64,000 bases of DNA from Snuella sedimenti (GCF_016428595.1 NZ_JAELVQ010000002.1:186001-250000); one strand, 5' to 3'; shown: positions 36,596 to 50,337, counted from the stretch's first letter. The notes: generated from the letters alone by a model not told the origin. Made by a program: numbers and translations.

Positions 36596-38851
36596 TTAAT
36601 TACTTATAACAAGCTTGTTCATATATGAATTAGTTCCTATCACTGTTTGTAACAAATATATATTGGGAGCTAAATTTTTATGAAAATCTATGCGGTTTTT
36701 ATAATCCATAATTTCAGAGGATATTAATTGACCCGAAATGTTAAACAGATTCACTTGAACCGTATTTACGTTATTTTTTTGAGGCAACATTAATGTAAAC
36801 CTTCCATTTTTTGCAGGGTTGGGAAATAGCTTAAGGTTTTGTCCTTGTAAGGATTGTACATTATCTTCTTTTTCTATAGATAGAGCTGCATTATTGTTGC
36901 CTTTATTGTTTGCTTGTTTTGCTGCACTCATATTCAAAGAAATTTTTAGGTGCGAATAGGATCCTGCAGGTGCGGTGATATTCCATTTGTTTATTCCGTT
37001 TAAGCTGTAAGTGTTTACCGCGGCGGTGTCAATGGCTGTCCAAATGGTTCTTTTTATGGTCCCATTGGTCGTGTACCCGCCAGACAGTTGTAATTTAACG
37101 GTTTGACTAATGGTATCTTTATTGATTATATGGACATCTAAAGTGTCTTGATTGGCAAAAGCAACTACCTTAATATTCTTGTTATCTGTAGTGCTTGGTC
37201 TTACGCTGCCTTCGGAGTTATTCACAATATTTTGGAATCCTGTATATTTTATAGGTTGTGTGCCTCCATTTGCCCAAACAAACCGCTTACAAACTTGATA
37301 GAATGTAATAGACTCGACACCACCTCTTAAAGCTGGAAATATGTTTTCCATTCCGTTTACAAGTTTGGTTATGCCATCATTGGTTTTATAACGGGTAGAT
37401 TCGGTATACCAAACTGGATTAGCTGATTTATTCACCAAAGATGCCCAAACATCATCACGTTCTTCTTCAGGAATAGGGCTAGAGCCTTCTACATCATCGT
37501 AAAAATGAGATCCCGTGATATCTATTTGGTCTTCCACATCGTCCACATCGCTTACAGAGGTTCGTAATGCCCAACGTTCTAGACCAACGCGTTGTGTCGT
37601 TCCTAATTTGGTCATTTGGTCAAACACTTTAAAGTGATCGGAATCATCTGCAGCATCTTCATTCCAAGGGCCTAAGTAATCAATTGTGATTCCAGCTGCC
37701 GTCATCCTATCCATAAAACTATCAAGATAAGCGGCATAAGTAGTAAGATTTAAGTTATAAACATTGTACGGGCAGCATCCTTGCCATGAGGATGGGAATT
37801 TATGGGAACCATGATAATCTGTTCCATAACCATCACCATTGGCAATACTGGCAAATATCTTAACATTTGGATTCACACTTTTCACTGAATTTATTACAGT
37901 AATAACATTATCGTAAATGGGGTCTGTTATAGGCTGTAATGCAAAAATGGGAACCCGCAATATTTTTAAATTCATATCGCCATAAAGCTTTTGGGAAATA
38001 GCACTTGTATTACCTTCGGCCCATGCTTTTATAGTTAGTTTTGCATCTCCCCCAAAAGTAACAGTTTGCTTACTTTGCTCTGGGAATACCGTAATGTGGT
38101 TTAAGTTTAGTTCGCCATTGTAAACATCGGTAACTTCTGTTGAAGATAAGGCCCTGTTGAATATGGCCACTTGGTCTAAATAAGCTTTAGTGTTTTTAGA
38201 ATTGCCACTACCATCAACAAATGGGGTTACTGCTCCTGTAGAAGCGTTAACATTGGTTTTTAGTCCTAAATAAAGGCTTAGGTTGGTTAGGTTGTGTATG
38301 GTTTGCCCTGTACTGGTTGCAACCTGTGTCCCATCTATATACAATACAATGGTACCTGCATTATAAGTTAGAGCAATGTGATGGTATTGGTCTTGGAGTA
38401 GTACGTCTATTGCAGAAAGCCCCAACCCGTTAATTTCGCCTGTAGGTTTTTTAATTTGTATATGCTGGTCAACATAGTTGGTTCCATCGTTCCCTACAAA
38501 GCTTATTAATCCAAGCCACCAAGCATTGGTGCCTGACCATTTATATTTAGCCGTTAAGCTAAACTCATTTTTATTCAAAATAGTTTCATCAAACTTTAAA
38601 TAGCCCTCAAAATCTTTAAATAAGACATTTTCACCAGCATCATTTACAATAGCATTATTAGTTTGTGAGTAGATTCCGGCAGGATTAGCAAGGTTTACTG
38701 TGCCACTGGCATTTACGTTAGTAATTCCTGTTACACCATAAGGAATTATAGTATTGTCCTCGAATGTTAAATAGGCTTGGGGCGTAATAAATTGGGAAAA
38801 AGAGTAATAGCTAGAAATAAGTAATACAAAGAAGAGAAATTTTGTTTTCAT
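36596..38851 (-). CDS. secreted LamG-glycoside hydrolase (clan-A-like) with T9SS sorting domain
   Basis: 751 residues. Signal peptide (FLFFVLLISSYYSFSQ); LamG/concanavalin-like domain (about 45-250; LGLISFVGNDGTNYVDQHIQ, HHIALTYNAGTIVLYIDG, YLDQVAIFNRALSSTEV). A TIM-barrel-type catalytic region (about 260-640) has a likely acid/base Glu near 394 (IDYLGPWNEDA) and a likely nucleophile near 483 (VWYTESTRY); a small beta domain follows. The end (about 680-751; LKLFPNPAKNGRFTLMLPQ, MNKLVIS) is a Por/T9SS sorting domain, so the enzyme is exported to the surface or medium. The family is closest in layout to GH30/GH39-type enzymes; I cannot fix the number. It stands apart from the sulfatase operon, behind a terminator. 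Confidence 0.82.
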   Translation of the reverse strand: MKTKFLFFVLLISSYYSFSQFITPQAYLTFEDNTIIPYGVTGITNVNASGTVNLANPAGIYSQTNNAIVNDAGENVLFKDFEGYLKFDETILNKNEFSLTAKYKWSGTNAWWLGLISFVGNDGTNYVDQHIQIKKPTGEINGLGLSAIDVLLQDQYHHIALTYNAGTIVLYIDGTQVATSTGQTIHNLTNLSLYLGLKTNVNASTGAVTPFVDGSGNSKNTKAYLDQVAIFNRALSSTEVTDVYNGELNLNHITVFPEQSKQTVTFGGDAKLTIKAWAEGNTSAISQKLYGDMNLKILRVPIFALQPITDPIYDNVITVINSVKSVNPNVKIFASIANGDGYGTDYHGSHKFPSSWQGCCPYNVYNLNLTTYAAYLDSFMDRMTAAGITIDYLGPWNEDAADDSDHFKVFDQMTKLGTTQRVGLERWALRTSVSDVDDVEDQIDITGSHFYDDVEGSSPIPEEERDDVWASLVNKSANPVWYTESTRYKTNDGITKLVNGMENIFPALRGGVESITFYQVCKRFVWANGGTQPIKYTGFQNIVNNSEGSVRPSTTDNKNIKVVAFANQDTLDVHIINKDTISQTVKLQLSGGYTTNGTIKRTIWTAIDTAAVNTYSLNGINKWNITAPAGSYSHLKISLNMSAAKQANNKGNNNAALSIEKEDNVQSLQGQNLKLFPNPAKNGRFTLMLPQKNNVNTVQVNLFNISGQLISSEIMDYKNRIDFHKNLAPNIYLLQTVIGTNSYMNKLVISN

Positions 38852-39091
38852 AATTATTATGTTGATTAATAGGTTGTTATAAAATTATCAAGCATAACTC
38901 GTTTTTATGTATCACGAATAGCACAATTATTGGGTAATTTTGTTGCGAATCCCAAAAATAATGAGATACATTATTATGAAAACATCAATTTTATTACAAA
39001 GAATGTTTACTTCTTGTAATGTTAAGAGAATTATTATTTTGACAATACTAAAAAAGCAAATGATGATTGGGGGAAAGGAAAAGTTGTGTAA

Positions 39092-39133
39092 TATAAAAAT
39101 TGGCACTTCTAAAATTAATTAGAAAGTGCCAAT
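39092..39133 (-). terminator. terminator of the GH2-sulfatase operon
   Basis: ATTGGCACTTCT (39099-39110) pairs with AGAAAGTGCCAAT (39121-39133) with one bulge. Read on minus it is followed by TTTTATAT. It lies 56 bp after the end of the last sulfatase. The rest of 38852-39188 shows no gene. Confidence 0.8.
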
Positions 39134-39188
39134 AGCCTGTATAAAGTCAATAATACCGGAAAATGATTCCCCTTATATTATTTCAATG

Positions 39189-41108
39189 TTATTCATGATG
39201 ATTGTAACCTTTTTCAGACTTATCTGTATCGTTCCACAAATCCTGATAAGCTAATTGCCCGGTATTTATTAAAGCAGATTTTATATAGAACTGGTTTAGT
39301 TTTTTATTTCCCCTAAGCTTTATCAATTCTTCCTCTATAGGTTTTGCCAGTGCCCCTAAGTTTTGTAAGGTAGCGTAAGCTATAAAATAATCGTTCTTAA
39401 CTTGATCTAATATATAGTTCAAAGCATTTTTATTGGCTTCAGACTTTACTAATATTTCAGCACTTAACAATCGTATTTCCGTATTTTCATTGTCGTTATT
39501 GAAGTTTTTGTTGACTTCATCAGGAACATCATTAATAAGCTGTCTTTCTAAAAGCTGCAAAACACCTACCGAGCCCCAAAACCGTATGGCTGGCTCATCA
39601 GAATTTAAGAACCCTTTTATGGTTTCAATATCAGAAACTTTGGCTGTACTTGCAAAAGCAGCAGCATCTATAATGGCCTCTACGGGTTGATTGGTTTGTT
39701 TTACATAACTGTAAAAAGGTAAGGTATCCTTTTGTTTTCTCATAGACCATGGATAGAGTCCCAAATCCTTCTTTTGTTTCATGAAAGCAATTAAATCTTG
39801 TTTCATTTGTGAAACCTTTGCTTGATATTTTGGATCATTAGCAAGATTATTTACTTCAAAGCTATCTGTTTGGGTGTCATAAAATTCTATAGCGGTAGTT
39901 GGTTTCCAAAAAACACTTTGTAAACTGTCTGTTTTACCTTCTATGTGAGCTTTGTCCCAACCTTGGTAAGAGGGCATTTGCCATTGGTAAGATTGTCTGG
40001 TTCCATTAGGATAAGCCGTATTAAAATTCCATATTAATTTATATCTACCATCTGTCAAGGCACGGGAAGGAATATAACTTTGTTCTTGATTGGCTCTATA
40101 AAGAAACAGTTCCGATTTTGGTTCTGGTACTTGCTTGCCCAAAAAAGGCTGTCCCATCATAAAATCTGGTGTTTCAATACCAATTAGGTTTAAAACAGTT
40201 GGAGCAAAATCTATAAAGCCAACTAAATTGTCATTTTTGTTCTCTGATGTGGTTTGTGCTAAATGTTTATATTTCTCAGGTAAGTGAACGATTAAAGGAA
40301 CGCGTGTACCTGTGTCATAAACATAGGCTTTTCCACGAGGCAAACATCCCCCGTGGTCTGAATAGAAAAACACAATGGTATTGTCTGCTTCACCCGAAGC
40401 TTCCAATTCATCAAGGCGTTTTTTAACCCATATATCCATTTTATTTACTGCATCATAATACCAAGCAATATCATTTTTAATTTCTTCAACATTTGGTAAA
40501 TATGGAGGTACTGCAACACTATCAAGAGCAATTGTTCTTGGCGTTCTTCCCTTCGTGTTTCTAGTCGCTACCCGTTTTGTATGTGTGCCATTATAGTTAA
40601 AAACCGAAAAAAATGGTTGCGTTTTGTTTGGTCTGTTAAGGTAGCTTGCCTTTTGGTTCGATTCATTCCATAATTTTTTAGGGACGTTTTTGGCATTGTA
40701 ATCTGTTTTACTGTTGTTAGTGCAATAATAACCTGCTTCTTGTAAATATTTTGTATAATAAAAATCTTGAGGTACAGCCCTAGCTTCCCTATGCCAATCT
40801 GTAGCCAACATTGGTGCATAAATGCCCGACATTAATGTGGACCTAGCTGGAGAGCATTGGGCTCCATTTGAAAAGGCATTAGTAAAAACAACGCCGTTAT
40901 CGGCCAAAGCATTTAAAGTAGGTGTAGTGGTATATTTATTGCCATAAGAAGCTAAAAATGGACTCATATCTTCAACAACCAACCATAAAATATTTGGTTT
41001 TTCTGTTGGAACATCTGAATTTTTACATGAATTAAAAGAGGATACAACCAGGATAAGCGATACGCTTACTATAAGTGTAATATAAATGGATAGTCTTTTG
41101 GTAACCAT
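39189..41108 (-). CDS. type I (formylglycine) sulfatase with C-terminal extension, lipoprotein
   Basis: Hydrolyses sulfate esters, here probably on a polysaccharide. 639 residues. Signal with lipid Cys28 (SSFNSCKNSD). Metal-binding start PNILWLVVEDMSP, and the maturation motif C85-S-P-A-R (QCSPARSTLMSG), whose Cys becomes formylglycine by anaerobic or FGE-type maturation (no maturase in this window). HGGCLPRGKAYVYDTGTRVP is the distal metal/catalytic region. The last 130 residues are helical and HEAT-like, beyond the usual sulfatase core. It starts 9 bp after the upstream sulfatase stop, in one operon with it and GH2. Confidence 0.93.
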   Translation of the reverse strand: MVTKRLSIYITLIVSVSLILVVSSFNSCKNSDVPTEKPNILWLVVEDMSPFLASYGNKYTTTPTLNALADNGVVFTNAFSNGAQCSPARSTLMSGIYAPMLATDWHREARAVPQDFYYTKYLQEAGYYCTNNSKTDYNAKNVPKKLWNESNQKASYLNRPNKTQPFFSVFNYNGTHTKRVATRNTKGRTPRTIALDSVAVPPYLPNVEEIKNDIAWYYDAVNKMDIWVKKRLDELEASGEADNTIVFFYSDHGGCLPRGKAYVYDTGTRVPLIVHLPEKYKHLAQTTSENKNDNLVGFIDFAPTVLNLIGIETPDFMMGQPFLGKQVPEPKSELFLYRANQEQSYIPSRALTDGRYKLIWNFNTAYPNGTRQSYQWQMPSYQGWDKAHIEGKTDSLQSVFWKPTTAIEFYDTQTDSFEVNNLANDPKYQAKVSQMKQDLIAFMKQKKDLGLYPWSMRKQKDTLPFYSYVKQTNQPVEAIIDAAAFASTAKVSDIETIKGFLNSDEPAIRFWGSVGVLQLLERQLINDVPDEVNKNFNNDNENTEIRLLSAEILVKSEANKNALNYILDQVKNDYFIAYATLQNLGALAKPIEEELIKLRGNKKLNQFYIKSALINTGQLAYQDLWNDTDKSEKGYNHHE

Positions 41109-41117
41109 AGTATGTTT

Positions 41118-42578
41118 TTAATTTTTTATAATGATTTCTTTTTGTTCAAACGCTAAATCGTAATCGGGATTTATTTCAGTTGGAATAGGAGCATTGGTAT
41201 CATTTCTCCATTGTTCTAATTTGTTCAATAATTCATTTACTTTATCAGGGTTTGACTCTGCGATATTTTCAGCTTCTTCTAAGTCTGTTTTCAAATTGTA
41301 TAACTCTACTGCTCCATCTTCGAAATATTGGTGTAATTTCCAATCTCCAGAAATAATTACAGATCCTGGACGTGTTCTAAACAGAGGGTCTCTACTACCA
41401 TCTTTTCCTTTTTTGTAGACTTGAAGGTAAATTGGGAAATGGAAAAATAAATCTCTTTCTACAATGTTTTGATTATTATTAATTACAGGATTTAAATCAA
41501 TCCCATCCAATACCTCTGCTTTTCTTACAGGAGCAGCAATAGTTTGAAGCGTAGGGTAGAAGTCCAAATTAGAAACTACTTGGGTTGAGGTGCTCTTTGG
41601 TTGAATGTGGTTAGGCCATTTCATAAGGAGCGGTACCCTAATACCGCCTTCGTAATAGGATCCTTTGCCTGCCCTTAAAGGATCTTGATGTGAAATTGCA
41701 CGAATGCCTCCATTATCAGAAGTGAAAATAACTAACGTGTTTTCTTCTAGTCCATTAGTTTTTAGTGTCTTTAATAGTTTGCCAACGTTTTCATCCATAG
41801 AAGCCACCATGGCCGCATATGCTGCATTATCTTGCCCTTTTATTCCTTTTTTGTTTTTAAACTTTTCTACCAAAGCTTTTTTCCCCATGATTGGTGTATG
41901 TACCGTATAAAATGGCATATAAATAAAGAATGTGGTGTCCTTATGTTTTTCTATGAAAGAGACAGCTTCATTAGTTAATCTATCTGTTAAGTATTCGCCT
42001 TCCGGACCATCTTCAATAAAATCGATGTTGTATGGTGAAAAGTATCCATTAGCGCCAGGGTTGCCTTTAGCACTCCCCCCAACATTATAATCTATACCTT
42101 GCTTAGTAGGGTTGTTGCCTACATGCCATTTACCAAAGTTAGCCGTCATATAGCCCGCAGATTTTAGCATTTGAGGCAAAGTGTAAATAGAATCGTGTAA
42201 ATTCTTTGTGTTTTTTATAGGTATAAGTTTTCTGGTTTTTTTATGGCCTCTATCGGATGGGCTTACAGTGTAAACACCATGTCTTGGTGTATTTAAACCA
42301 GAAATAAGACAAGCTCTACTTGGTGCGCAATTAGCAGCTCCAGCATAAGCATTGGTAAAAACCATGCCCTCTTGGGCGAGTTTGTCTAAGTTGGGTGTTT
42401 CGTAATATGGGCTTCCCATGAAGCCTAAATCTTTCCAACCTAAATCATCTATGTTAATTAAGACTATATTTGGTTTTTTAGGATTTACTTCAACAGCAGT
42501 AGTTTTGTTTTCCGATTTACATCCTATTAGTACTAGTAGAAAAAAGAAAGTTATTATTTGTTTGTATTTAGAAATCAT
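41118..42578 (-). CDS. type I (formylglycine) sulfatase, lipoprotein
   Basis: 486 residues. Lipid Cys20 (LVLIGCKSEN). Core motifs: PNIVLINIDDLGWKDLG (metal ligands DD), NC84APSRACLISG (formylglycine site), GYMTANFGKWHVG, and LVIFTSDNGG followed by YEGGIRVPLLMKWP. Normal length for a polysaccharide sulfatase of the arylsulfatase-A type. It lies between GH2 (53 bp upstream) and the second sulfatase (9 bp downstream), so desulfation and galactoside cleavage are co-expressed. Confidence 0.95.
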   Translation of the reverse strand: MISKYKQIITFFFLLVLIGCKSENKTTAVEVNPKKPNIVLINIDDLGWKDLGFMGSPYYETPNLDKLAQEGMVFTNAYAGAANCAPSRACLISGLNTPRHGVYTVSPSDRGHKKTRKLIPIKNTKNLHDSIYTLPQMLKSAGYMTANFGKWHVGNNPTKQGIDYNVGGSAKGNPGANGYFSPYNIDFIEDGPEGEYLTDRLTNEAVSFIEKHKDTTFFIYMPFYTVHTPIMGKKALVEKFKNKKGIKGQDNAAYAAMVASMDENVGKLLKTLKTNGLEENTLVIFTSDNGGIRAISHQDPLRAGKGSYYEGGIRVPLLMKWPNHIQPKSTSTQVVSNLDFYPTLQTIAAPVRKAEVLDGIDLNPVINNNQNIVERDLFFHFPIYLQVYKKGKDGSRDPLFRTRPGSVIISGDWKLHQYFEDGAVELYNLKTDLEEAENIAESNPDKVNELLNKLEQWRNDTNAPIPTEINPDYDLAFEQKEIIIKN

Positions 42579-42631
42579 TGCATTATTTTTTTGTTTTTCA
42601 AAGGGATAGGTTGTAATATCCGAAATATTAT

Positions 42632-45868
<3,237 letters not shown>

Positions 45869-45959
45869 TTACAAATCGTATTATTTTTTAGTGGATGAAG
45901 TTGTCGCTAATATGGGGTTAAAATGTTGTATCAGATAAAATTTAGTTTTTTCTAGTTTT

Positions 45960-48900
45960 TTAATCTGTGTCAATTGTTATTATGTTACCTGCATTGGCGT
46001 GTTTTTTTATGTATTCTGTTGGGCTCATGCCATATTGTTTGGCAAAACATTTTCCAAAATATTTTTGGTTGTTAAATCCTGTCATATAAGCAATTTCAGA
46101 TAGGTATAGGTCGTTATTTTTTAATAATTGAGCTGCACGTTTTAACCTAATGGTTTTAATGAAATTTACTGGGGTGTCATTTAAGATGGCTTGTACTTTT
46201 CGGTATAAATTTGCTCTACTCATGCCGACCTCTGAAGCCAAATATTCAACACTTAACAGATTGTCATCCATTGAGTCTTCAATAATTTTAACCAGTTTTT
46301 TGATGAACTTTTCATCGTTGGAATCAACATGGATCTCTGATGGTTCAGCGGTTATTACTTTGCTGTATTTCTCTTTGAGTTCTTTTCTTGTTAACAAGGT
46401 GTTTTTTACTTTCCATTTTACAAATTCTAAACTAAATGGTTTTTCAATATAATCGGCAGCACCTAAGCTTAAACATTCAATTTTAGTTTCTTGTGCACCT
46501 TTAGCGGTCAACATAAAAATAGGAATGTCGCTGGTTTCTGGGTTTGCCTTAACTCTTTTAAGCATAGAAACCCCATCTTCAATGGGCATTAAAATATCAC
46601 TAATAATTAATTGTGGTTTTTCTTTTACTATAAGGTCGTAACCTTCTTCCCCATTAGATGCTTCAAGTACATAAAAGCTATTTGTTAGTTCTTCTTTTAT
46701 CATAGTTCTTACTTCTACATTGTCTTCAACCAATAGAATTGATGGTTTAGAATTTTTATTCGTATCATTTATGGTATTAAGTGTTGATATTTCTTCAATA
46801 AAAGAGAATTCAGAGTTTTCAATGATGCTTTTTGTAGTTTTGTTGTCTTTTTCACTTATTTCTTTTTTCTTGTATTGAGATTTTTCAACTGGAATGAAAA
46901 ATATAAATTCTGTGTATTTGTTTTCTTCACTCTCCACTGTAATTGTCCCATGGTGTCGTTCTACTAATTTTTGTACTAATTCCATTCCTATACCTGTACC
47001 AGGAACTTGATTGGTTGGAAGTTTGGTGGATTGATAATATCTATCAAAAATAAACTCTAAATCTTTTTGGGGAATTCCAATGCCGGAATCTCGAACAGAG
47101 CATTTAACATAAGTGCCGCTTTTTAGCTTTACTTTTTTTAATGCTATTTCGTCACTGGATACTTTGTCTACAGCAATTGTAATATGTCCTTTTTCGGGTG
47201 TAAATTTAAAAGCATTTGATAACAGGTTGAACAATATTTTTTCAATTATTTCAACATCGTACCAAGCTTCCAACGATTTTTCGCAAGAAACAAATTCATA
47301 CCTTATTTGGTGCATTTTGGCAAAATCGTTAAAAGCATTTTTTATTTTCTTTATATCGGTAATGATATTATTTTTAGAAACTTGAATTTTAAATTCACCA
47401 ACATCAAATTTCCTAATATCCATGATCTGATTAATCAATCGATTCATGCGTAAGGAATTATTGTAAATACGCTGTGCTGTTAGTGGGCTTAAAGTAAATT
47501 TACGGTCTTTTACAATTTTTTCAATGGTTCCTAATATTAGGGTTAATGGTGTTCTTAATTCATGAGAAATATCAGTAAAGAAAATCATTTTCATTTTGTT
47601 GTGTTCATTGTCTTTTTCTCTGCTAATAGTTTCTTTAACCAAGTTCTTTTTTAATCTGTACCATCTTCTAATTAAAAGAAAACTTGTGTAAATTATTATA
47701 AAAAACAAGACCCAATATCCTAAAATGGCCCATTTACTTTTCCAAATTGGGGGATTTATTTGAAATGAAAGCTTAGTTGGTGTTTCGTTCCATACACCAT
47801 CACTGTTGGAGCTTTTTACCATAAATATATATGTGCCAGGAGGTAAATCGTTATAGTTGGCATTTCGGTTTGATGCATTGGTGTAAATCCAAAAGTCATT
47901 TAACCCTTCCAATTTATAAGCATATTGATTTTTGCTGGGTGATGTTAAATCTAGTGAGGAAAAACTAACCACAATATTATTTTGATTATACGGAAGTGCT
48001 ATGGTAGTTTCAGAATTAACATTCAGGCTATTTATAGTATTCTCTTTATTGCTGGCATTACTATTTTTAGATGGCCCTAATGTGTAGAAATCTGTAATGA
48101 CGGTTGAAGGGATTATTTTTTGTTGAGAAAACAAATTAGTTTTTATTGTATAAAAGCCGTTATTAGAACCAAAATACAAGTTTAAATTATTTTCAGTACT
48201 GGCACTGGAGTTGAATATGAATTTACTCGTTTCTATGCCATCCTCAACTCCAAAAAAGTTGAACTTTTCCGTTGTTGCCTCAAACCTTATCAATCCTTGT
48301 TCTGTACTCATCCAGAGATTGCCTTTTCTGTCTTCTTGTATGGCGGCAATCACTTTTTTAGCAATAAGTTTATTAGATTTTTCAAAATTCATAAAGCTAT
48401 TTGTAGATTCAATATACTTGTTTAAGCCACCACCACGGGTTCCAATCCATATATTCTTATTACTATCTTCGTGAATGGACAATATGGCATTAGATGTTAA
48501 TCCGCCCTCTTTCCTTGGCAAAAATTGTTCATAGCTCTCGTTGTTAAAATCTACCCTAAAAAGGCCCTCTCCTCGGGTACCAATCCATAGGATGTTTTTT
48601 GAAGACAGCTTTAATACGGAAGTATGACTTTCATCAAGTATTTCGATAAGCTTCTTTTTAAATGGTGATATATTATTTTCTGTGTTAATTATGTCTATTC
48701 CTTTTCCCCAAATACCAATGCAGATTTCATTTTTATTAATAACCTCAATATCATATACACTACGGTTGTAAGATTTAATTTCAGTTAATTTTAAATCTTG
48801 TTTGCCCAGTTCGAAATTTTCAGACTCATAAAAGATGGTGTCGCTTGCGATTAATAGTTTAGTTTTGTTGTAGTTAAAGGAAATTCTATCTACGTTATTA

Positions 48901-50084
48901 ATGGGTAGCTCAATTTTGGAGGCAACATTTTTGTTTAAATTATATTTAAACAAGCCATTATCCATTCCCATTAAAAGAATATTGTCATTGTAGTTTAAAA
49001 TGCTATTGGTTTCAGCATTTATAACATTTTTTTCAGAATTAACATTTACATAGTCAAAAATTGATGTTCTTCCCAAATGTTTGTATATACCTTTTAAAGA
49101 CCCAATCCATAAATTGTTATAGGAGTCAAATACCAATGAATTAATCTTTTCATTTGATAGGTAGTCTTCATTTGAATTAAATCTATAGGATTTATTTGTT
49201 CTAGTACCTTTTATTAATCCATGTGTTGACCCAATCCAAAGGTCATTATTTTTGTCTATTGCAACGGCAGTAAAGGTGGTGTTTTCCGAGGTGTCTATAA
49301 TTCCTGTATATTGTTCTAGGAATTCTAATTTATAATCGGCTTTATTGTAACCTAAAATATAAACGTGTTTGTTTGTTAAAGCTAAAAATTGATTGTTATT
49401 AAATGGCTTTATTGCTATAACAGGTTCGTTAAAATTGGTTTTTATATATTTTTTGTTGGCATCAAATACAAATATACCTTTAGGTGTGCCCAACCAATGT
49501 CGATTAAAATTATCTTGAAAAAACGAATTTATTTGTCTATCAAATTTTACAATATTGGAACTTAAATAGTTGAAATGGGAATCTAATTTAATTTTATCAA
49601 TATCTTCATTTGGTTCAATTAGAATTAAACCTGTGTTTCTTGCATTGGACCAAATGTTATCATTTTTATCTTTCTGTAAAACTACTGATGTAACGTTTTT
49701 ATAAAACCCCTTGAATTTATTTTCTTTTCTGTTAAAGAAAATTAGAAAGCTTTCACAGCCAATCCAAAGGTTATTGTATTTGTCTTCAACAATTGAGTTT
49801 ATACTGTTGTTTGGTATTGAATTTGGATCAAAAACATCATATTGGTATTGCAACAAATTATTACCATCGTACCTAAAAAGCCCATTATTTGTGCCTATCC
49901 ATAGATAGCCTATACTGTCTTCAAAAAGAACGTTTACGTTTTGATTAAAAGGCGTTCCATTAATATTTAACTTGTTAAACTTTTCAATACTAGTTTGACA
50001 AAAAACAAAGTGCAGCCCAAAACAAAGTATGAAAATTACTGAATGAATAATTTTTTTAATTAGTTTGTTGGATAAGGCTAACAT
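45960..50084 (-). CDS. hybrid two-component system regulator (HTCS) of PUL 2
   Basis: 1374 residues in one chain. N-terminal signal/anchor, two propellers built of repeated (L)WIGTxxGL units (about 35-690), a Y_Y_Y domain (about 715-790), and a membrane span (about 798-818; ILGYWVLFFIIIYTSFLLI). Histidine kinase: phospho-acceptor His near 840 in FFTDISHELRTPLTLI, ATPase with ILFNLLSNAFKFTPE and GTGIGMELVQKL. A receiver domain (about 1110-1230; phospho-Asp near 1161 in ISDILMPIEDG) and an AraC-type DNA-binding domain (about 1270-1365) follow. It senses an oligosaccharide in the periplasm and switches on the PUL. It is divergent from susC 2, with a 253-bp shared control region. Confidence 0.97.
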   Translation of the reverse strand: MLALSNKLIKKIIHSVIFILCFGLHFVFCQTSIEKFNKLNINGTPFNQNVNVLFEDSIGYLWIGTNNGLFRYDGNNLLQYQYDVFDPNSIPNNSINSIVEDKYNNLWIGCESFLIFFNRKENKFKGFYKNVTSVVLQKDKNDNIWSNARNTGLILIEPNEDIDKIKLDSHFNYLSSNIVKFDRQINSFFQDNFNRHWLGTPKGIFVFDANKKYIKTNFNEPVIAIKPFNNNQFLALTNKHVYILGYNKADYKLEFLEQYTGIIDTSENTTFTAVAIDKNNDLWIGSTHGLIKGTRTNKSYRFNSNEDYLSNEKINSLVFDSYNNLWIGSLKGIYKHLGRTSIFDYVNVNSEKNVINAETNSILNYNDNILLMGMDNGLFKYNLNKNVASKIELPINNVDRISFNYNKTKLLIASDTIFYESENFELGKQDLKLTEIKSYNRSVYDIEVINKNEICIGIWGKGIDIINTENNISPFKKKLIEILDESHTSVLKLSSKNILWIGTRGEGLFRVDFNNESYEQFLPRKEGGLTSNAILSIHEDSNKNIWIGTRGGGLNKYIESTNSFMNFEKSNKLIAKKVIAAIQEDRKGNLWMSTEQGLIRFEATTEKFNFFGVEDGIETSKFIFNSSASTENNLNLYFGSNNGFYTIKTNLFSQQKIIPSTVITDFYTLGPSKNSNASNKENTINSLNVNSETTIALPYNQNNIVVSFSSLDLTSPSKNQYAYKLEGLNDFWIYTNASNRNANYNDLPPGTYIFMVKSSNSDGVWNETPTKLSFQINPPIWKSKWAILGYWVLFFIIIYTSFLLIRRWYRLKKNLVKETISREKDNEHNKMKMIFFTDISHELRTPLTLILGTIEKIVKDRKFTLSPLTAQRIYNNSLRMNRLINQIMDIRKFDVGEFKIQVSKNNIITDIKKIKNAFNDFAKMHQIRYEFVSCEKSLEAWYDVEIIEKILFNLLSNAFKFTPEKGHITIAVDKVSSDEIALKKVKLKSGTYVKCSVRDSGIGIPQKDLEFIFDRYYQSTKLPTNQVPGTGIGMELVQKLVERHHGTITVESEENKYTEFIFFIPVEKSQYKKKEISEKDNKTTKSIIENSEFSFIEEISTLNTINDTNKNSKPSILLVEDNVEVRTMIKEELTNSFYVLEASNGEEGYDLIVKEKPQLIISDILMPIEDGVSMLKRVKANPETSDIPIFMLTAKGAQETKIECLSLGAADYIEKPFSLEFVKWKVKNTLLTRKELKEKYSKVITAEPSEIHVDSNDEKFIKKLVKIIEDSMDDNLLSVEYLASEVGMSRANLYRKVQAILNDTPVNFIKTIRLKRAAQLLKNNDLYLSEIAYMTGFNNQKYFGKCFAKQYGMSPTEYIKKHANAGNIITIDTD

Positions 50085-50165
50085 CTTGCTTCTGTTGTTT
50101 TAAGTCTAGTTGTGTACACAATGTCACTTTTTTTTAGCACATATGCAAATTTATAAGAATCAATA

Positions 50166-50228
50166 TGTTGCGCTTGTTGAGTATAAATGTTGCAAATTAT
50201 TTTAAAAACGCTGCTTAATGTGTGTTGC
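50166..50228. promoter_or_regulatory. TGTTGC repeats in the HTCS-susC control region
   Basis: TGTTGC occurs three times, at 50166-50171, 50188-50193 and 50223-50228; the first two are 22 bp apart (about two helical turns) and the third is followed by AACA, making TGTTGCAACA. Direct repeats at helical spacing suit an AraC-type regulator such as the adjacent HTCS. The hexamer is short, so chance cannot be ruled out. Confidence 0.35.
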
Positions 50229-50337
50229 AACATAATCCACCATTATTTGAGATTAATTATTGGACTACTAGGCTTAATTTAGCTCATGCACTTTTACTAA
50301 CGGTGCGCTATAAAAAAATAATTAAATAATTAAACTT

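Noticed and set aside
38940-39122. 60-codon plus-strand ORF between the glycosidase and sulfatase genes
   Set aside because: Its end runs into the minus-strand terminator hairpin, it has no recognisable motif and its composition is that of random AT-rich DNA.
50085-50337. A clear TAnnTTTG promoter for susC 2
   Set aside because: The nearest match (TAATTTAG) has a mismatch and its spacing to TTG is too short to call.
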